Counted from the stretch's first letter, positions 28,091 through 40,224 are shown. The stretch: 64,000 bases of DNA from an uncultured Bacillaceae bacterium (GCA_947497585.1 CANMHG010000008.1:124001-188000); one strand, 5' to 3'. Numbers and translations are program-made. Notes: a model not told the origin generated them from the sequence alone.

Positions 28091-28102
28091 GGAGGGCAAA
28101 TC

Positions 28103-29011
28103 ATGGAAGTTGTTACAAACCCTAATACACCAACACCGAAAAAAGTCGCTAAAAGTCCCTCCCCATGGGTGATAGCAAGAAGAAAGTTCGTTAAAAATAA
28201 ATTAGCAATGATTAGCTTAATATTTTTAGTTGTAGTAACAATTCTTTCTTTTTTAGCTCCGTATATAACAACAAAGGATATCGTAAGGGTAGACTTTATG
28301 AATATCAGTAAGGAACCATCTGCTGCCCACTGGCTTGGAACAGATACGAACGGAAGAGATGTATTTACTAGAATGCTATATGCAGGTAAATCTTCTTTAA
28401 CAGTAGGTTTAGCATGTATGTTCTTTATCACTTTAATTGGTACAACTGTCGGTTCGATTGCAGGTTATTTTGGAGGTAAGGTTGACCAGTTATTAATGCG
28501 TTTTGTAGACTTTATATTAAACTTCCCATTCTTAGTTTTCGTAATTGTTTTAAATACGATCTTAGTTGGAAAAGTTTCGGGTTTATGGACGTTGATTGGT
28601 GTTATCTGTCTACTAAGCTGGGGTGGAGTAGCACGTATAGTACGTAGTAGAATACTTGCAGAGAAAGAGAATGAATACATTCTTGCTGCTGAATCAATCG
28701 GATGTAGACCATCTAAAGTTATTATCAAACATTTATTGCCTAACGTAGCCTCTACAATTATTGTTCAAGCGACACTACTTATGGCAGTTATGATTGTTGC
28801 TGAATCAGCACTAAGTTTCTTAGGCTTCGGTGTACCTGTTGATACTCCAAGTTGGGGTAATATGTTAGCTGAGGCACGTGATTCAGATGTTTTACGAAAC
28901 AAAACATGGATGTGGGTTCCACCAGCGGTAGCTATTACTTTAGTTATTCTATCAATTAACTTTATTGGTGAAGGACTAAAGGATGCAATGAATCCTAAAT
29001 CAAGAAGATAA
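28103..29011 (+). CDS. appC: AppC-like oligopeptide ABC permease (set 1)
   Basis: This 302-residue permease has the OppC-family N-terminus, then WLGTDTNGRDVFTRMLYAG near residue 72 and an EAA loop LAAESIGCRPSKVIIKHLLPN near residue 195. AAGGAGGG precedes the ATG. It is last in the first set, and a strong terminator follows. Confidence 0.92.
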   Translation: MEVVTNPNTPTPKKVAKSPSPWVIARRKFVKNKLAMISLIFLVVVTILSFLAPYITTKDIVRVDFMNISKEPSAAHWLGTDTNGRDVFTRMLYAGKSSLTVGLACMFFITLIGTTVGSIAGYFGGKVDQLLMRFVDFILNFPFLVFVIVLNTILVGKVSGLWTLIGVICLLSWGGVARIVRSRILAEKENEYILAAESIGCRPSKVIIKHLLPNVASTIIVQATLLMAVMIVAESALSFLGFGVPVDTPSWGNMLAEARDSDVLRNKTWMWVPPAVAITLVILSINFIGEGLKDAMNPKSRR

Positions 29012-29015
29012 ACTA

Positions 29016-29048
29016 GATCTATCACTTAATGTGATGGATCTTTTTTTT
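29016..29048 (+). terminator. Terminator of the first app operon
   Basis: GATCTATCAC 29016-29025 pairs with GTGATGGATC 29031-29040 around TTAAT, followed by eight T. The gap after it, to 29421, is very AT-rich and holds only a CodY-like site and presumably a promoter. Confidence 0.85.
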
Positions 29049-29285
29049 GTGCTCTAAAAAGAATGAAGTCTAACTAATTAGCATAAGAATGTTTTAGTTT
29101 TGTTGTAAATTGTTAACAGTAATTCTAAAAATATTCTAACAATATTACAAAAAGTGCTTGTCGAACCTTAAACTAATTTGTTATTATGTATAAGACTTAA
29201 AGAAGTCAGAAATAAAAAATAATTAATACAATTTTAAAAATTAACTTGTGTTTGTAATCTTATTGTAATAAAATACAGTTAATAT

Positions 29286-29300
29286 TATTTTCAGATAATT
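29286..29300 (+). promoter_or_regulatory. CodY box before the second app-type operon
   Basis: TATTTTCAGATAATT matches the CodY consensus AATTTTCWGAAAATT in 13 of 15 positions. It lies 122 bases upstream of the second ATPase gene, where a promoter is expected. This predicts repression when branched-chain amino acids and GTP are plentiful. Confidence 0.55.
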
Positions 29301-29421
29301 TGGTATCTTATCTACAAGCTAATAATTCAGATTATTGTGAATTGTAGTTGTAGTTAGTACTAAAGTTGCAATAGATACTAAGTAGTATCTACGTCAATGG
29401 AAAAGGATGGTGACAGAATAA

Positions 29422-30405
29422 ATGTCTGCATTGCTAGAAGTAAAGAATCTAAAAACACACTTCTTTAAAAAGAAAACAGTTATCCCAGCTGTAGACGGTG
29501 TGGATTTAAAAATTAATAAAGGTGAAACTGTTGCGCTTGTTGGAGAATCAGGATCTGGAAAAAGTATAACCTCCCTATCAATTATGCGTCTTGTTCCGAC
29601 TCCTCCGGGGAAAATAGTAGATGGTGAAATTTACCTAGATGGTAAAGAATTAGTAAGTATGTCAGAAAACGATATGTGTAAAATTCGTGGAAATGAAATA
29701 TCAATGATTTTCCAAGAACCAATGACATCTTTAAATCCTGTACTAACCATTGGAGAGCAAATCACTGAAATACTAACATATCACCAGAAAATGACTAAAA
29801 ATGAAGCAAATAAAAAAGCAATCGAATTGCTTGAAATGGTTGGCTTTTCGAGAGCGGCTGAACTGATAAATGATTTCCCACACCGACTATCAGGTGGGAT
29901 GAGACAAAGGGTTATGATTGCCATGGCAATGAGCTGTAATCCTAAATTGCTTATTGCAGACGAGCCTACAACTGCACTGGATGTTACCATTCAAGCACAG
30001 ATACTTGATTTAATGAAAGAAGTAAGTAAAAAGTTCGATACTTCTATTCTATTAATCACTCATGATCTTGGAGTAGTTTCAGAGATTGCAGAAAGAGTAG
30101 TTGTAATGTATGGTGGTCAAGTCGTTGAAGAAGCATCCGTTGATGATCTTTTTGATGAACCGTTACACCCATATACAGAGGGGCTTATGGCTTCTATTCC
30201 AGCAATCGATGGAGATATTACTCGCTTACAATCGATTGAAGGTAATGTTCCATCACCTGAAAATATGCCGGTAGGTTGTAGATTTGCTCCTAGATGTGTA
30301 AAAGCATTTGATCGTTGTCACCAAGAATTGCCACAACTAAAACAGGTTAGTGGACAGCGCTCAGTTAGGTGCTTTTTATACGATAGCGAGGAGGCAGGGG
30401 AATGA
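29422..30405 (+). CDS. AppD/DppD-like oligopeptide ABC transporter ATPase (set 2)
   Basis: This 327-residue ATPase has Walker A GESGSGKS, signature LSGGMRQRV, Walker B LLIADEPTTALD and a four-cysteine C-terminus (CRFAPRC..C...C). It starts the second D-F-A-B-C set. Its stop overlaps the next start by four bases (ATGA). The paralogous set probably has a different peptide range. Confidence 0.9.
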   Translation: MSALLEVKNLKTHFFKKKTVIPAVDGVDLKINKGETVALVGESGSGKSITSLSIMRLVPTPPGKIVDGEIYLDGKELVSMSENDMCKIRGNEISMIFQEPMTSLNPVLTIGEQITEILTYHQKMTKNEANKKAIELLEMVGFSRAAELINDFPHRLSGGMRQRVMIAMAMSCNPKLLIADEPTTALDVTIQAQILDLMKEVSKKFDTSILLITHDLGVVSEIAERVVVMYGGQVVEEASVDDLFDEPLHPYTEGLMASIPAIDGDITRLQSIEGNVPSPENMPVGCRFAPRCVKAFDRCHQELPQLKQVSGQRSVRCFLYDSEEAGE

Positions 30406-31424
30406 TTTCAACTACAAACTTAGAATCTGAGAAACTAGTTACCGAAAATGAACAATCTACAATTCTTGAATTACATGATGTAAAGAAGCACTTTCCAATA
30501 AAGGCGGGGTTGCTTCAAAGGACGGTAGGACAGGTAAAGGCTGTTGACGGCATAAACCTTAAACTGTATAAGGGTGAGACGCTGGGTCTTGTAGGTGAAT
30601 CAGGCTGTGGTAAATCTACTGCTGGTAGAACAATTATACGACTCTATGAACCTACCGAAGGAAAGATTCTCTTTAAGGGTAAAGATATATCACATATGTC
30701 TGAAAATCAGCTTCGTAAAGAAGTTAGAAAAGATATCCAAATGATCTTTCAGGATCCATTTGCAACATTAAATCCGAGAAAAACGTTACGTTCAATCATT
30801 AGTGAACCAATGATTACACATAATTTATACAGCGGTAAAGAAAGAGAAGAGAAAGTAAAGGAATTACTAGAAACAGTTGGGCTTAATGCTTCATTCATTA
30901 ATCGTTATCCACATGAGTTCTCTGGTGGTCAACGTCAAAGAATTGGTATAGCAAGAGCACTTGCACTAAAGCCTGAATTGATTATTGCTGATGAAGCTGT
31001 ATCAGCCCTAGATGTTTCAATACAAGCCCAAATCATTAACCTAATGCAAGATCTTCAAAAAGATTTTGGATTAACGTATATTTTTATCTCTCATGACTTA
31101 AGTGTTGTTCGTCACATTAGTGACCGTGTAGGTGTAATGTACCTAGGTAAAATGATGGAATTAGCAGGAAAGGATAGTTTATACGCAAATCCTCTCCATC
31201 CATATACACAAGCTCTACTATCGGCAGTACCTGTTACTAGGAAAAAGGGTGCAGTTAAGAGGGAAAGAATTGTTCTTAAAGGTGAATTACCTAGCCCGTC
31301 TAACCCACCAGCTGGTTGTGTATTCCATACAAGATGTCCAGCAGCGACAGATATTTGTCGTCAAGCAGTCCCTGAGTTTAAAGAAGTGGAAAAAGATCAT
31401 TATGTAGCCTGCCATCTTTACTAA
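30402..31424 (+). CDS. AppF-like oligopeptide ABC transporter ATPase (set 2)
   Basis: This 340-residue ATPase has Walker [10 protein letters not shown] and signature [15 protein letters not shown]. Its Walker B is LIIADEAVSALD, with alanine replacing the usual proline after the catalytic glutamate. A four-cysteine C-terminus (GCVFHTRC..C...C) is present. GAGGAGG precedes the ATG. It is translationally coupled to the preceding ATPase. Confidence 0.9.
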   Translation: MISTTNLESEKLVTENEQSTILELHDVKKHFPIKAGLLQRTVGQVKAVDGINLKLYKGETLGLVGESGCGKSTAGRTIIRLYEPTEGKILFKGKDISHMSENQLRKEVRKDIQMIFQDPFATLNPRKTLRSIISEPMITHNLYSGKEREEKVKELLETVGLNASFINRYPHEFSGGQRQRIGIARALALKPELIIADEAVSALDVSIQAQIINLMQDLQKDFGLTYIFISHDLSVVRHISDRVGVMYLGKMMELAGKDSLYANPLHPYTQALLSAVPVTRKKGAVKRERIVLKGELPSPSNPPAGCVFHTRCPAATDICRQAVPEFKEVEKDHYVACHLY

Positions 31425-31538
31425 GAAGATGGTGGAGCATAAGATAAATTTCACTTGAAAGGGGTGATGGAAGGAAGATATTGCTTCAAAAGTGTCTTAA
31501 GTAATCTAATAATTCAAAAAATGATAGGGGGAAATGAA

Positions 31539-33206
31539 ATGAAGCTTAAAAAGTCAGCTTGGCTACTATTATGTTTAACTTTAGTAATGTCATTATTCTT
31601 AGCTGCTTGTTCTGGTGATTCTACAGCACCTGCAGAAACACCGAAAGAAGAAAAACCAAAAGAGGAAACTCCAAAAGAGGAACCTAAAGATACTAATGAA
31701 CCACAATACGGTGGAGATCTTATCGTAGGATCAATTGGTTCTCCTACATTATTCAACTCATTATATTCTTCAGACAATTCAAGTGGTGAAATTGAAGGTT
31801 TCATCTATAATGGATTAGTTGGTGGGGATACTGAATTCAATCCAGTTAACGACTTAGCATCAGACGTTCAAATGTCTGAAGATGGCTTAACATGGACAAT
31901 TAAACTTCGTGACGATGTAAAATGGCATGACGGTGAACAGTTTAACGCAGATGACGTTGTATTCACTTACAATGTACCATTACATGAAGACTATGATGGT
32001 CCTCGTAAATCAGCATTTGAAGGTATTGAGAGTATCACTAAAGTAAATGATTATGAAATCGTAATTAAACTTTCTAAAATTGATGCTACATTTGGCACAA
32101 CTGGTTTAAGCTATGGTATCTTACCTGAGCACATCTTAGGAGCTGTACCTGTTGCAGAACTAGGTGAGCATGAATTCAATACAAAATCTCCTATCGGTAC
32201 TGGTCCATTCAAATTTGCAGAGTGGAAAGATGGAGAGTATGTTAAAGTTGTTGCTAACGAAGACTACTATGAAGGTCGTCCTTACTTAGATTCTATCACT
32301 TATAAAATTGTTCCTGACCAAAATGCATTACTTGCTCAGTTACAAGCTGGTGACGTTCACTACATTAACGTACCAGGAACTGATTTAGAAACAGTTAAAG
32401 AATTCCCTGGAATCAAGATCCAATCTGGTTTAGCTCTTTCTTATACTTACTTTGGAGTTAACCAATTACAAGATCGCTTTAAAGATGTAAGAGTACGTCA
32501 AGCATTCACTCATGCTCTTGACCGTGAAGGTATCGTTGAAGCTGTAATGAACGGTGATGGTGAAGTTGCACACGTTCCAGAATCACCATTATCATGGGCT
32601 TACAGTGATGATGTAACAAAATTTGAATACAATCCAGAAAAAGCAAAACAACTTCTTGCTGAAGCTGGTTGGACAGATACTGACGGAGATGGTTGGTTAG
32701 ACAAAGACGGAGAGAAACTATCTTTCACTGTTAAAACAAACCAAGGTAACAAAATCCGTGAAGATATTGCTGTAGTATTACAACAACAATTTAAAGAAAT
32801 CGGTGTTGAAGCTATTCCTCAAATCGTTGAGTGGAGCGCATTCATCGAGCAAGTTACTGCACCAAACTGGGATTACGATGCTATGATTTTAGGTTGGGCT
32901 TTATCAACATTCCCTGACCTATATGATATTTTCCACAGCAGTCAAATGGAGCAAGGCTTAAACTTCACTCATTGGGATAATGCTGAAGCTAGTAAGCTAA
33001 TGGAAGATGCTAGACAAATTCTAGACCGTGATGAGTACAAAAAAGCTTACGCACAAATTTATAAGATTGTATCTGAAGAACAACCATATACTTTCTTATA
33101 CTATCCAAATGCACACTATGCAATGCCTGAGAACTTAGAAGGAAAAGAGTTCCATGCTAGAGCTGCATTCTACGACATTAACAAATGGTGGTTCAAAGCT
33201 GAATAA
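31539..33206 (+). CDS. Oligopeptide-binding lipoprotein (set 2)
   Basis: This protein of about 555 residues has a lipoprotein signal with lipobox LAAC, a linker of repeated KEE/PKEE units, and the family 5 motif KLRDDVKWHDGEQFNADDVVF. ATG 31539 is chosen because AGGGGG precedes it and a normal signal peptide results; an upstream frame from 31455 adds residues before the signal. Two hairpins follow the gene. Confidence 0.92.
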   Translation: MKLKKSAWLLLCLTLVMSLFLAACSGDSTAPAETPKEEKPKEETPKEEPKDTNEPQYGGDLIVGSIGSPTLFNSLYSSDNSSGEIEGFIYNGLVGGDTEFNPVNDLASDVQMSEDGLTWTIKLRDDVKWHDGEQFNADDVVFTYNVPLHEDYDGPRKSAFEGIESITKVNDYEIVIKLSKIDATFGTTGLSYGILPEHILGAVPVAELGEHEFNTKSPIGTGPFKFAEWKDGEYVKVVANEDYYEGRPYLDSITYKIVPDQNALLAQLQAGDVHYINVPGTDLETVKEFPGIKIQSGLALSYTYFGVNQLQDRFKDVRVRQAFTHALDREGIVEAVMNGDGEVAHVPESPLSWAYSDDVTKFEYNPEKAKQLLAEAGWTDTDGDGWLDKDGEKLSFTVKTNQGNKIREDIAVVLQQQFKEIGVEAIPQIVEWSAFIEQVTAPNWDYDAMILGWALSTFPDLYDIFHSSQMEQGLNFTHWDNAEASKLMEDARQILDRDEYKKAYAQIYKIVSEEQPYTFLYYPNAHYAMPENLEGKEFHARAAFYDINKWWFKAE

Positions 33207-33209
33207 TTT

Positions 33210-33268
33210 CTATTGATTATTCAAGTATCAATAGAGGTAGAGGGGGAGGGGGTTTTCCCTTCCCTCTT
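33210..33268 (+). terminator. Two hairpins between the set 2 binding-protein and permease genes
   Basis: CTATTGAT pairs with ATCAATAG (about 33211-33235). It is followed by a G-rich/C-rich stem from AGAGGG near 33239 to CCCTCT near 33266, with TTT after it. They may partly stop transcription or protect the upstream mRNA, giving more binding protein than permease. Confidence 0.6.
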
Positions 33269-33368
33269 TAATTAATTTTGAAAGCAAAACTAGAATAAAT
33301 CGCTGATTTTTTTTAGTTACAACATACATTAAGGATTAACTAAACTAGAGTTTAAAGGAGAATTAGCT

Positions 33369-34319
33369 ATGGTAACATATATCATTCGCCGTATAATAAT
33401 GGCTATTCCCTTATTAATAGGAATTACCATACTGTCTTTTGCTATTGTTAAAATGGCGCCAGGTGGGGCAACTACCTTATTAATGGATCCGAATATTAAG
33501 CCAGCTGATTTAGAGAAATTCTATGAGAAATATGGGTTAAATGATCCAATTCACGTTCAATACGGAAAATGGTTAGGAAATATGGTTCAAGGTGACTTCG
33601 GTACTTCTTTAGTACGTAAAGGAACTCCAGTTAGTGAAATGATCATGAACCGTCTACCTGCTACCCTGTTATTAATGGGTGTTTCAACCATTTTAGCAAT
33701 AATTATTTCAATTCCTTTTGGAGTATTATCGGCAACAAAACCTTATTCTAAGACGGATTATACCGTGACAGTAACCTCCTTTTTGGGGCTAGCTACACCA
33801 AACTTTTGGCTAGGATTAGTTCTTATTATGTTCTTTTCAGTGAAGCTTGGTTGGTTTCCGACAGGTGGTACCCAGACATTGAATGCTCCATTTAGTATTT
33901 GGGATAGACTTCACCACTTAGTGCTCCCAGCCTTCGTTCTTGCAACAGCTGATATGGCAGGTCTTACACGTTTTACTCGTACTAGTATGCTAGAGGTAGT
34001 AAAACAAGACTATATGAGAACTGCTCGTGCAAAAGGTTTTAAAGCAACAAAAGTTATTTACAAACATGGATTACGTAATGGATTAATACCAGTAATTACA
34101 ATCTTCGGGTTAATGCTTCCAGGCTTTATTGGCGGATCTGTTATTGTAGAATCAGTATTTGGCTGGCCAGGAATCGGTAAACTATTTATTGACTCTGCAT
34201 TCCAACGTGATTATCCAGTAATAATGGCATTAACAGTTATTTCTGCAGTGTTTGTAGTAATAGGAAATCTAATGGCGGATATTTTATATGCAATCTTTGA
34301 TCCGCGGATTGAGTACTAA
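33369..34319 (+). CDS. Oligopeptide ABC permease, OppB-type (set 2)
   Basis: This 316-residue permease begins [18 protein letters not shown] and has about six helices and an EAA loop [27 protein letters not shown] precedes the ATG. It is separated from the binding-protein gene by 162 bases containing hairpins. Confidence 0.92.
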   Translation: MVTYIIRRIIMAIPLLIGITILSFAIVKMAPGGATTLLMDPNIKPADLEKFYEKYGLNDPIHVQYGKWLGNMVQGDFGTSLVRKGTPVSEMIMNRLPATLLLMGVSTILAIIISIPFGVLSATKPYSKTDYTVTVTSFLGLATPNFWLGLVLIMFFSVKLGWFPTGGTQTLNAPFSIWDRLHHLVLPAFVLATADMAGLTRFTRTSMLEVVKQDYMRTARAKGFKATKVIYKHGLRNGLIPVITIFGLMLPGFIGGSVIVESVFGWPGIGKLFIDSAFQRDYPVIMALTVISAVFVVIGNLMADILYAIFDPRIEY

Positions 34320-34336
34320 GAAGGGGGAAGTTTTTG

Positions 34337-35254
34337 ATGTCACAAACTAATCTTACACCTAAAACTTCTAACGATGCTGCGTTAATCCATGCGGTGAATA
34401 AAAAGCCTGATACAATGACGAAAATTATTATTTCAAAGTTTATGAAAAATAAATTAGCAGTCATTGGTGGAATCTTTTTATTATTTATCATTAGTGCTGC
34501 TGTTTTTGCTCCAGTATTAGCACCGTATTCGTTCGAAGAACAAAGATTACTAGATAAATTAAAGCCACCTGGTAAGGAATACTTACTTGGTTCAGACAAG
34601 TTCGGTCGTGATATATTAACTCGTCTACTTTATGGTGCGAGAGTATCACTATTAGTAGGATTCGCATCTGTATTTGGTGCAATTACAATTGGTACAATTA
34701 TTGGCTCATTAGCAGGATACTTTGGTGGAATGATAGATGCGATATTAATGAGATTTGTAGATATAGTTATATCAATACCACAACTTTTCCTATTAATCAC
34801 TTTAGTTACAATTTTCCAACCAGGTGTTGATAAATTAATCCTTATCTTTGCTTTAACAAGTTGGACAACAACGGCGCGTCTAGTACGTGGAGAATTCCTG
34901 TCATTAAGAACACGTGAGTTCGTTCTTGCGTCTAGAACGATTGGAACGCGGGCTTACAAGATAATCTTCTCTCATATACTACCAAATGCAGTTGGTCCAA
35001 TCATTGTTGCTGCAACGTTACAGGTAGGTGGAGTAATTCTTGCAGAATCAGCTTTAAGTTATCTTGGATTAGGTATTCAACCACCAACTCCAAGTTGGGG
35101 TAATATGCTACAGGATGCACAGAACTTTACAATCATGATAAAGGCTTGGTGGTATCCGTTATTTCCAGGATTATTAATCCTATTTACAGTTTTATGTTTT
35201 AACTTTGTTGGTGATGGTCTACGTGATGCACTTGATCCGAAAGTTAACGATTAG
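34337..35254 (+). CDS. Oligopeptide ABC permease, OppC-type (set 2)
   Basis: This 305-residue permease has [19 protein letters not shown] near residue 80 and the EAA loop [24 protein letters not shown] 34337 follows AAGGGGGAAG; TTG 34334 is an in-frame alternative. It is last in the second set. Confidence 0.92.
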   Translation: MSQTNLTPKTSNDAALIHAVNKKPDTMTKIIISKFMKNKLAVIGGIFLLFIISAAVFAPVLAPYSFEEQRLLDKLKPPGKEYLLGSDKFGRDILTRLLYGARVSLLVGFASVFGAITIGTIIGSLAGYFGGMIDAILMRFVDIVISIPQLFLLITLVTIFQPGVDKLILIFALTSWTTTARLVRGEFLSLRTREFVLASRTIGTRAYKIIFSHILPNAVGPIIVAATLQVGGVILAESALSYLGLGIQPPTPSWGNMLQDAQNFTIMIKAWWYPLFPGLLILFTVLCFNFVGDGLRDALDPKVND

Positions 35255-35290
35255 AAAAAGTCAAGAGCCGATCTTGGCTTTTTCTTTTTG
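35255..35290 (+). terminator. Terminator of the second app-type operon
   Basis: AGTCAAGA and TCTTGGCT form a stem (about 35260-35281, one G-U pair) followed by a T-rich run. Confidence 0.75.
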
Positions 35291-35371
35291 TTCTTTTTTA
35301 AATTTTAATATTGAGTGTTACTCTATTTCTTTACTACATATAGTGTAATAAGTGGACAAGGTGGAGGAGAT

Positions 35372-35404
35372 ATGAATGAGTATTTATTATCATCTGTCAT
35401 GTAG
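35372..35404 (+). other. Ten-codon leader ORF overlapping the next gene
   Basis: ATG 35372 follows a strong GGAGGAGAT and reads MNEYLLSSVM before TAG 35402-35404. The stop overlaps the GTG at 35404 that opens the next frame. This is either a coupled leader peptide or the remnant of a shifted start. A second ATG at 35376 reads another short frame. Confidence 0.4.
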
Positions 35405-35637
35405 TGTCGGTGTCTGTTATGGTTTTTAGGATGTTTGTTTTTTTGTTGGGATTTGGACTAGCTATAGCAGGAGGAATTAGTGCAGTAGCTTATTTAAACT
35501 TGTTAACAACAGGGCACGCATTTACAGAGTACATTCATTTCATTTCTCATAGGCCGGAATTTTACTTACTTCCCATAGGTTTCGTTTTGATATGGACAAG
35601 TGTTTATTTACCATTCAGACGAAATAGTAATGAATAG
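35404..35637 (+). CDS. Small two-helix membrane protein
   Basis: This 77-residue protein has two hydrophobic segments (MFVFLLGFGLAIAGG and FYLLPIGFVLIWTSVYL) and a short charged tail. I recognise no named domain. No ribosome site lies right before GTG 35404 or ATG 35419; translation may depend on the overlapping leader frame. It lies just upstream of yjbA. Confidence 0.6.
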   Translation: MSVSVMVFRMFVFLLGFGLAIAGGISAVAYLNLLTTGHAFTEYIHFISHRPEFYLLPIGFVLIWTSVYLPFRRNSNE

Positions 35638-35786
35638 TCTTTTTTACTATATAATGATATATCTTAGAAATTTATAAGAAATACAATATTAAAAAAGATC
35701 CTTTTACAATTTAAGAAGAATATGGAATAAAAACTATTCCATCTGCCTATACTGTTGACAAACAGTTGTGAAGTGAGGGGTAGAAC

Positions 35787-36539
35787 ATGTTGTATCTTCA
35801 TGATATTTGGGTAAATTGGTTTGAAGGTGAAGAGAACGGTTATAATGTTTGTCACTTCCACGAGTGGCGTAAAGATGATAGTGTTGAACTTTTAGATCAA
35901 GTCCCTTTGCTTAAGGTAGATTCTCTATTATTTGACTATATTGAGAATGATTTAATGGAATTACCACAACAGCTTTTAGGTGATATTTTTCAAAAAGCAT
36001 ATGTACGAAAAAATCATGAACGAATTCAACTAGACTATTGTTTCGTAGTAACCGATGGACAAGGTATTTTAGCTGTTGATACAATCGGGTATAATATCCC
36101 GATTCGTAAGAGTCGCTTGATACCAAGACAAGAGCAGCTCGTATACGATATGGTAGCTGAACAAGAATCAATTCCATATAGCTTTGACCATATTCGTACA
36201 TCAACTGAAAAGGAATATCACATCCTTTCGCCTTCACCAGATGAAATGAAAGGGTTAACAAGAAAAGAAAGACAACTTAAACAGCTATTGTTTATGGCTC
36301 TAGATCAATTACAATCAACGAAAAATGCTGCGGAGATTCGTTATTGGTATACTGAGTGGAATCCAAAGAAATATGAACCTATTCAAACAATGACTTTCGA
36401 AGAAGTTTGGCAGAGTTTATATGAGGAAACAAGAAATGGTTGGTCTCCTAAACATATTCAATTATGTGAGAATTTAATTAAAGGACAGCCCTTTTTTGAA
36501 AAGCTATGGGAATTAGAGCAAGAAACAAAAGTAAATTAA
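35787..36539 (+). CDS. yjbA: YjbA, UPF0736 family
   Basis: This 250-residue soluble protein begins [19 protein letters not shown] and matches YjbA/UPF0736 by sequence and location between the app and trpS genes. It is acidic and has no signal peptide. GTGAGGGG precedes the ATG. Function is unknown. Confidence 0.88.
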   Translation: MLYLHDIWVNWFEGEENGYNVCHFHEWRKDDSVELLDQVPLLKVDSLLFDYIENDLMELPQQLLGDIFQKAYVRKNHERIQLDYCFVVTDGQGILAVDTIGYNIPIRKSRLIPRQEQLVYDMVAEQESIPYSFDHIRTSTEKEYHILSPSPDEMKGLTRKERQLKQLLFMALDQLQSTKNAAEIRYWYTEWNPKKYEPIQTMTFEEVWQSLYEETRNGWSPKHIQLCENLIKGQPFFEKLWELEQETKVN

Positions 36540-36551
36540 ACTGTACATAAG

Positions 36552-36591
36552 AAAAAGCAGTACCCTTTGGATGTTAAGGGACTGCTTTTTT
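36552..36591. terminator. Bidirectional terminator between yjbA and the chemoreceptor gene
   Basis: AAAAGCAGTACCCTT pairs with AAGGGACTGCTTTT (one bulge) around TGGATGTT, with T-runs on both strands. Confidence 0.85.
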
Positions 36592-36594
36592 CAT

Positions 36595-38733
36595 TTATTC
36601 TTCTAATTTAAAACGTTCAACTGACTTTTGTAAATCAGATGCCATATCTAATAAAGATTCAATGTGGGTGATTACTGAATTCATGTTACTAGATGTTTGT
36701 ACTGATGCAGCTGCAACCTCTTCTGTACTGGATGTTGCATCAGTTGCTACATGAAGGGCCTCTTTAGACTTTTCTTGTATTTCTACAACATGCTCTGTTT
36801 GTTCAGATACTAGTTTATCCATTAATTCGACAGATCCAAGAACAGAATCCATAGATTTAATGATTTCAAGTAAAGCTTGTTTTGCTTGTTCAGCTGATAG
36901 GCTTTCTTCTTTTGCTTGTTTAATACTACTGCTCATCTTTTCATTTACAATTGAAATTGACCCAACTACATTATTAATAATCGTTTCAACTTCATTTGAA
37001 GCATCTCTACTTGCTTGAGCAAGTTTTCGTACTTCGTCTGCCACTACTGCAAAGCCTTTACCATGTTCACCTGCACGTGCCGCCTCTATACTAGCATTAA
37101 GTGCAAGTAGATTTGTCTGATCAGCAATTTCACGGGAAGTTTGAACAATATTTCTAATTTGATTTGTACGATCTTCTAGTACTTTAACTTCCAAAGCAGA
37201 GTCTGAAGTTGAAACTGCAAGATTTTGAACACCGTTTATTAGACTATCAAGTATTTGTTGGTTAGACGCTATTGTCTTTTGGGTAAATACAGCTGTCTGT
37301 ATCACCTCAGATTTTTGTTCATCTAATTTAGTAGCAATATTTAATAGAGTTGTTATTTTCTCATCATTGCTTTGGCTAATCGCAACCTGATTCTCTGCAC
37401 CAAATGCAATTTGCTCAATCGCAGCATTTATTTCTTGAGATGCTGCAGCTACGTCTTCTGCAGTTTCTTTTAAGCGTTGAGAGGTGTTAAACGTTAAACT
37501 TGATGCATTTTTCGTTTGAGTAACAATTCCTCTTAGGTTTGTAATCATACTATCAAATGACGTTGCTAGAGCTCCGATTTCATCTTTACGATGAATTTCT
37601 GTTAAAATCGTCAAGTCTCCGTTTGAAATACGATTTGAAGCAACTATTAGTTTATTAATAGGTGAAACTAATCTTCTAGAGAAGATAATCGAGAAGAGTG
37701 TAACAGCAATAATTGATGCAAATATAATCAAGTATATAATTCGTTGAATATCAGAGATTGCTGCAAAAGCAACCTTTGTAGGAGTTTCTACAAACACTGC
37801 AAGTCCTAGATTATGATCATACGTATATGAGGTAACTTGATCATTGTTATCTTCATTTTTAAAGATACCTGAACCATTTAATATTGAAGAATTGGTGAAG
37901 TCTGTTTCTTCAATTTGACTTACCATTTGCTTAATTCCTTCATGAGCTAAAAGATTTAAGAAGTTTCCTTCTGCATCAACTTGTTCATTGAGCCAGCTTT
38001 TGTCATTTGTTGATACTAAAGAACCATCCTTAGATACGATATACATTTTTTGTTCTGTGCTTTGGTCAATACCACTCGTAACTTCATTCCATAATGTATT
38101 CATATCAATATATGTACCAATAATAGCAATTGGTCTATTTAATAAATCAGTTACAGACACAGCTGTTTCAATATAATGTCTAGATCCTATATAATTTTCT
38201 CGTGATTCTACAGAACTAATATATAGGTTATTCTCCATAACACTAGAAAAGACAGCATCGCCTTTTCGGTCACTTACTACTGATTTATAACCTTGTCGCA
38301 TCTGTTCCATGCCGTCTTGACCAATATGATAAATGTCTAGAAACTTCTTATTTGATCCACGCATTTTAGCGTACCCACTACTTATTTCTTTATCTGATTT
38401 TTGTTTAAGAGAATCTGACATTAACTGTAATTCTTCAACAGTAGTATTTACATAGGTTTGGATGCTCTTGATTTGTGTTTCAGCAACCATAGTTGATTGT
38501 TGTTGAATACTTTGCTCCATATTCTTTCCAATGTAAGGTGAAACAATTGAACTAAGAATTACACCAAAAGCGGTAACTGAAATTATAAAAGCAATATTGA
38601 TTTTAAAACCTATTGAATGTCTATTTAGGTTTAGTTTAGGTTTAAAACCATTTCTTGATTTTTTAAGTTTCGGTTGCTTCCGGGAACTGAATAAAGCTTT
38701 GATTTTTTTTAGGAAATATTCTGACTTTTTCAT
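36595..38733 (-). CDS. Methyl-accepting chemotaxis protein
   Basis: This 712-residue receptor has a first membrane helix near 45-67, an extracellular dCache-like sensor (about 70-325), a second helix near 330-352, a HAMP domain, and a long signalling domain with the conserved tip [21 protein letters not shown] lysine/arginine-rich stretch of about 43 residues precedes the first helix, longer than usual. GGGGGTTACAT precedes the ATG and a TATAAT -10 lies at 38764-38769 (complement); no sigma-D promoter is evident. Ligand is unknown. Confidence 0.93.
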   Translation of the reverse strand: MKKSEYFLKKIKALFSSRKQPKLKKSRNGFKPKLNLNRHSIGFKINIAFIISVTAFGVILSSIVSPYIGKNMEQSIQQQSTMVAETQIKSIQTYVNTTVEELQLMSDSLKQKSDKEISSGYAKMRGSNKKFLDIYHIGQDGMEQMRQGYKSVVSDRKGDAVFSSVMENNLYISSVESRENYIGSRHYIETAVSVTDLLNRPIAIIGTYIDMNTLWNEVTSGIDQSTEQKMYIVSKDGSLVSTNDKSWLNEQVDAEGNFLNLLAHEGIKQMVSQIEETDFTNSSILNGSGIFKNEDNNDQVTSYTYDHNLGLAVFVETPTKVAFAAISDIQRIIYLIIFASIIAVTLFSIIFSRRLVSPINKLIVASNRISNGDLTILTEIHRKDEIGALATSFDSMITNLRGIVTQTKNASSLTFNTSQRLKETAEDVAAASQEINAAIEQIAFGAENQVAISQSNDEKITTLLNIATKLDEQKSEVIQTAVFTQKTIASNQQILDSLINGVQNLAVSTSDSALEVKVLEDRTNQIRNIVQTSREIADQTNLLALNASIEAARAGEHGKGFAVVADEVRKLAQASRDASNEVETIINNVVGSISIVNEKMSSSIKQAKEESLSAEQAKQALLEIIKSMDSVLGSVELMDKLVSEQTEHVVEIQEKSKEALHVATDATSSTEEVAAASVQTSSNMNSVITHIESLLDMASDLQKSVERFKLEE

Positions 38734-38813
38734 ATGTAACCCCCATCTTTCGAACTAGAATAAATTATACCATAGCTAGTTAAAAAGTTGGGGGAAATTG
38801 TCGAAATTATGTA

Positions 38814-38849
38814 GAAAAACAGAGCTGGAATATTTACCCTAGCTCTGTT
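38814..38849 (-). terminator. Terminator of trpS
   Basis: ACAGAGCT 38819-38826 pairs with AGCTCTGT 38841-38848. On the minus strand a run of U follows. Confidence 0.75.
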
Positions 38850-38855
38850 AAAATT

Positions 38856-40218
<1,363 letters not shown>

Positions 40219-40224
40219 ATTGAT

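Noticed and set aside
28087-28431. Minus-strand frame opposite appC
   Set aside because: Antisense to a clearly conserved permease, with no independent support.
36595-38800. Sigma-D promoter for the chemoreceptor gene
   Set aside because: No TAAA...GCCGATAT pattern is present; only a sigma-A-like TATAAT is seen.
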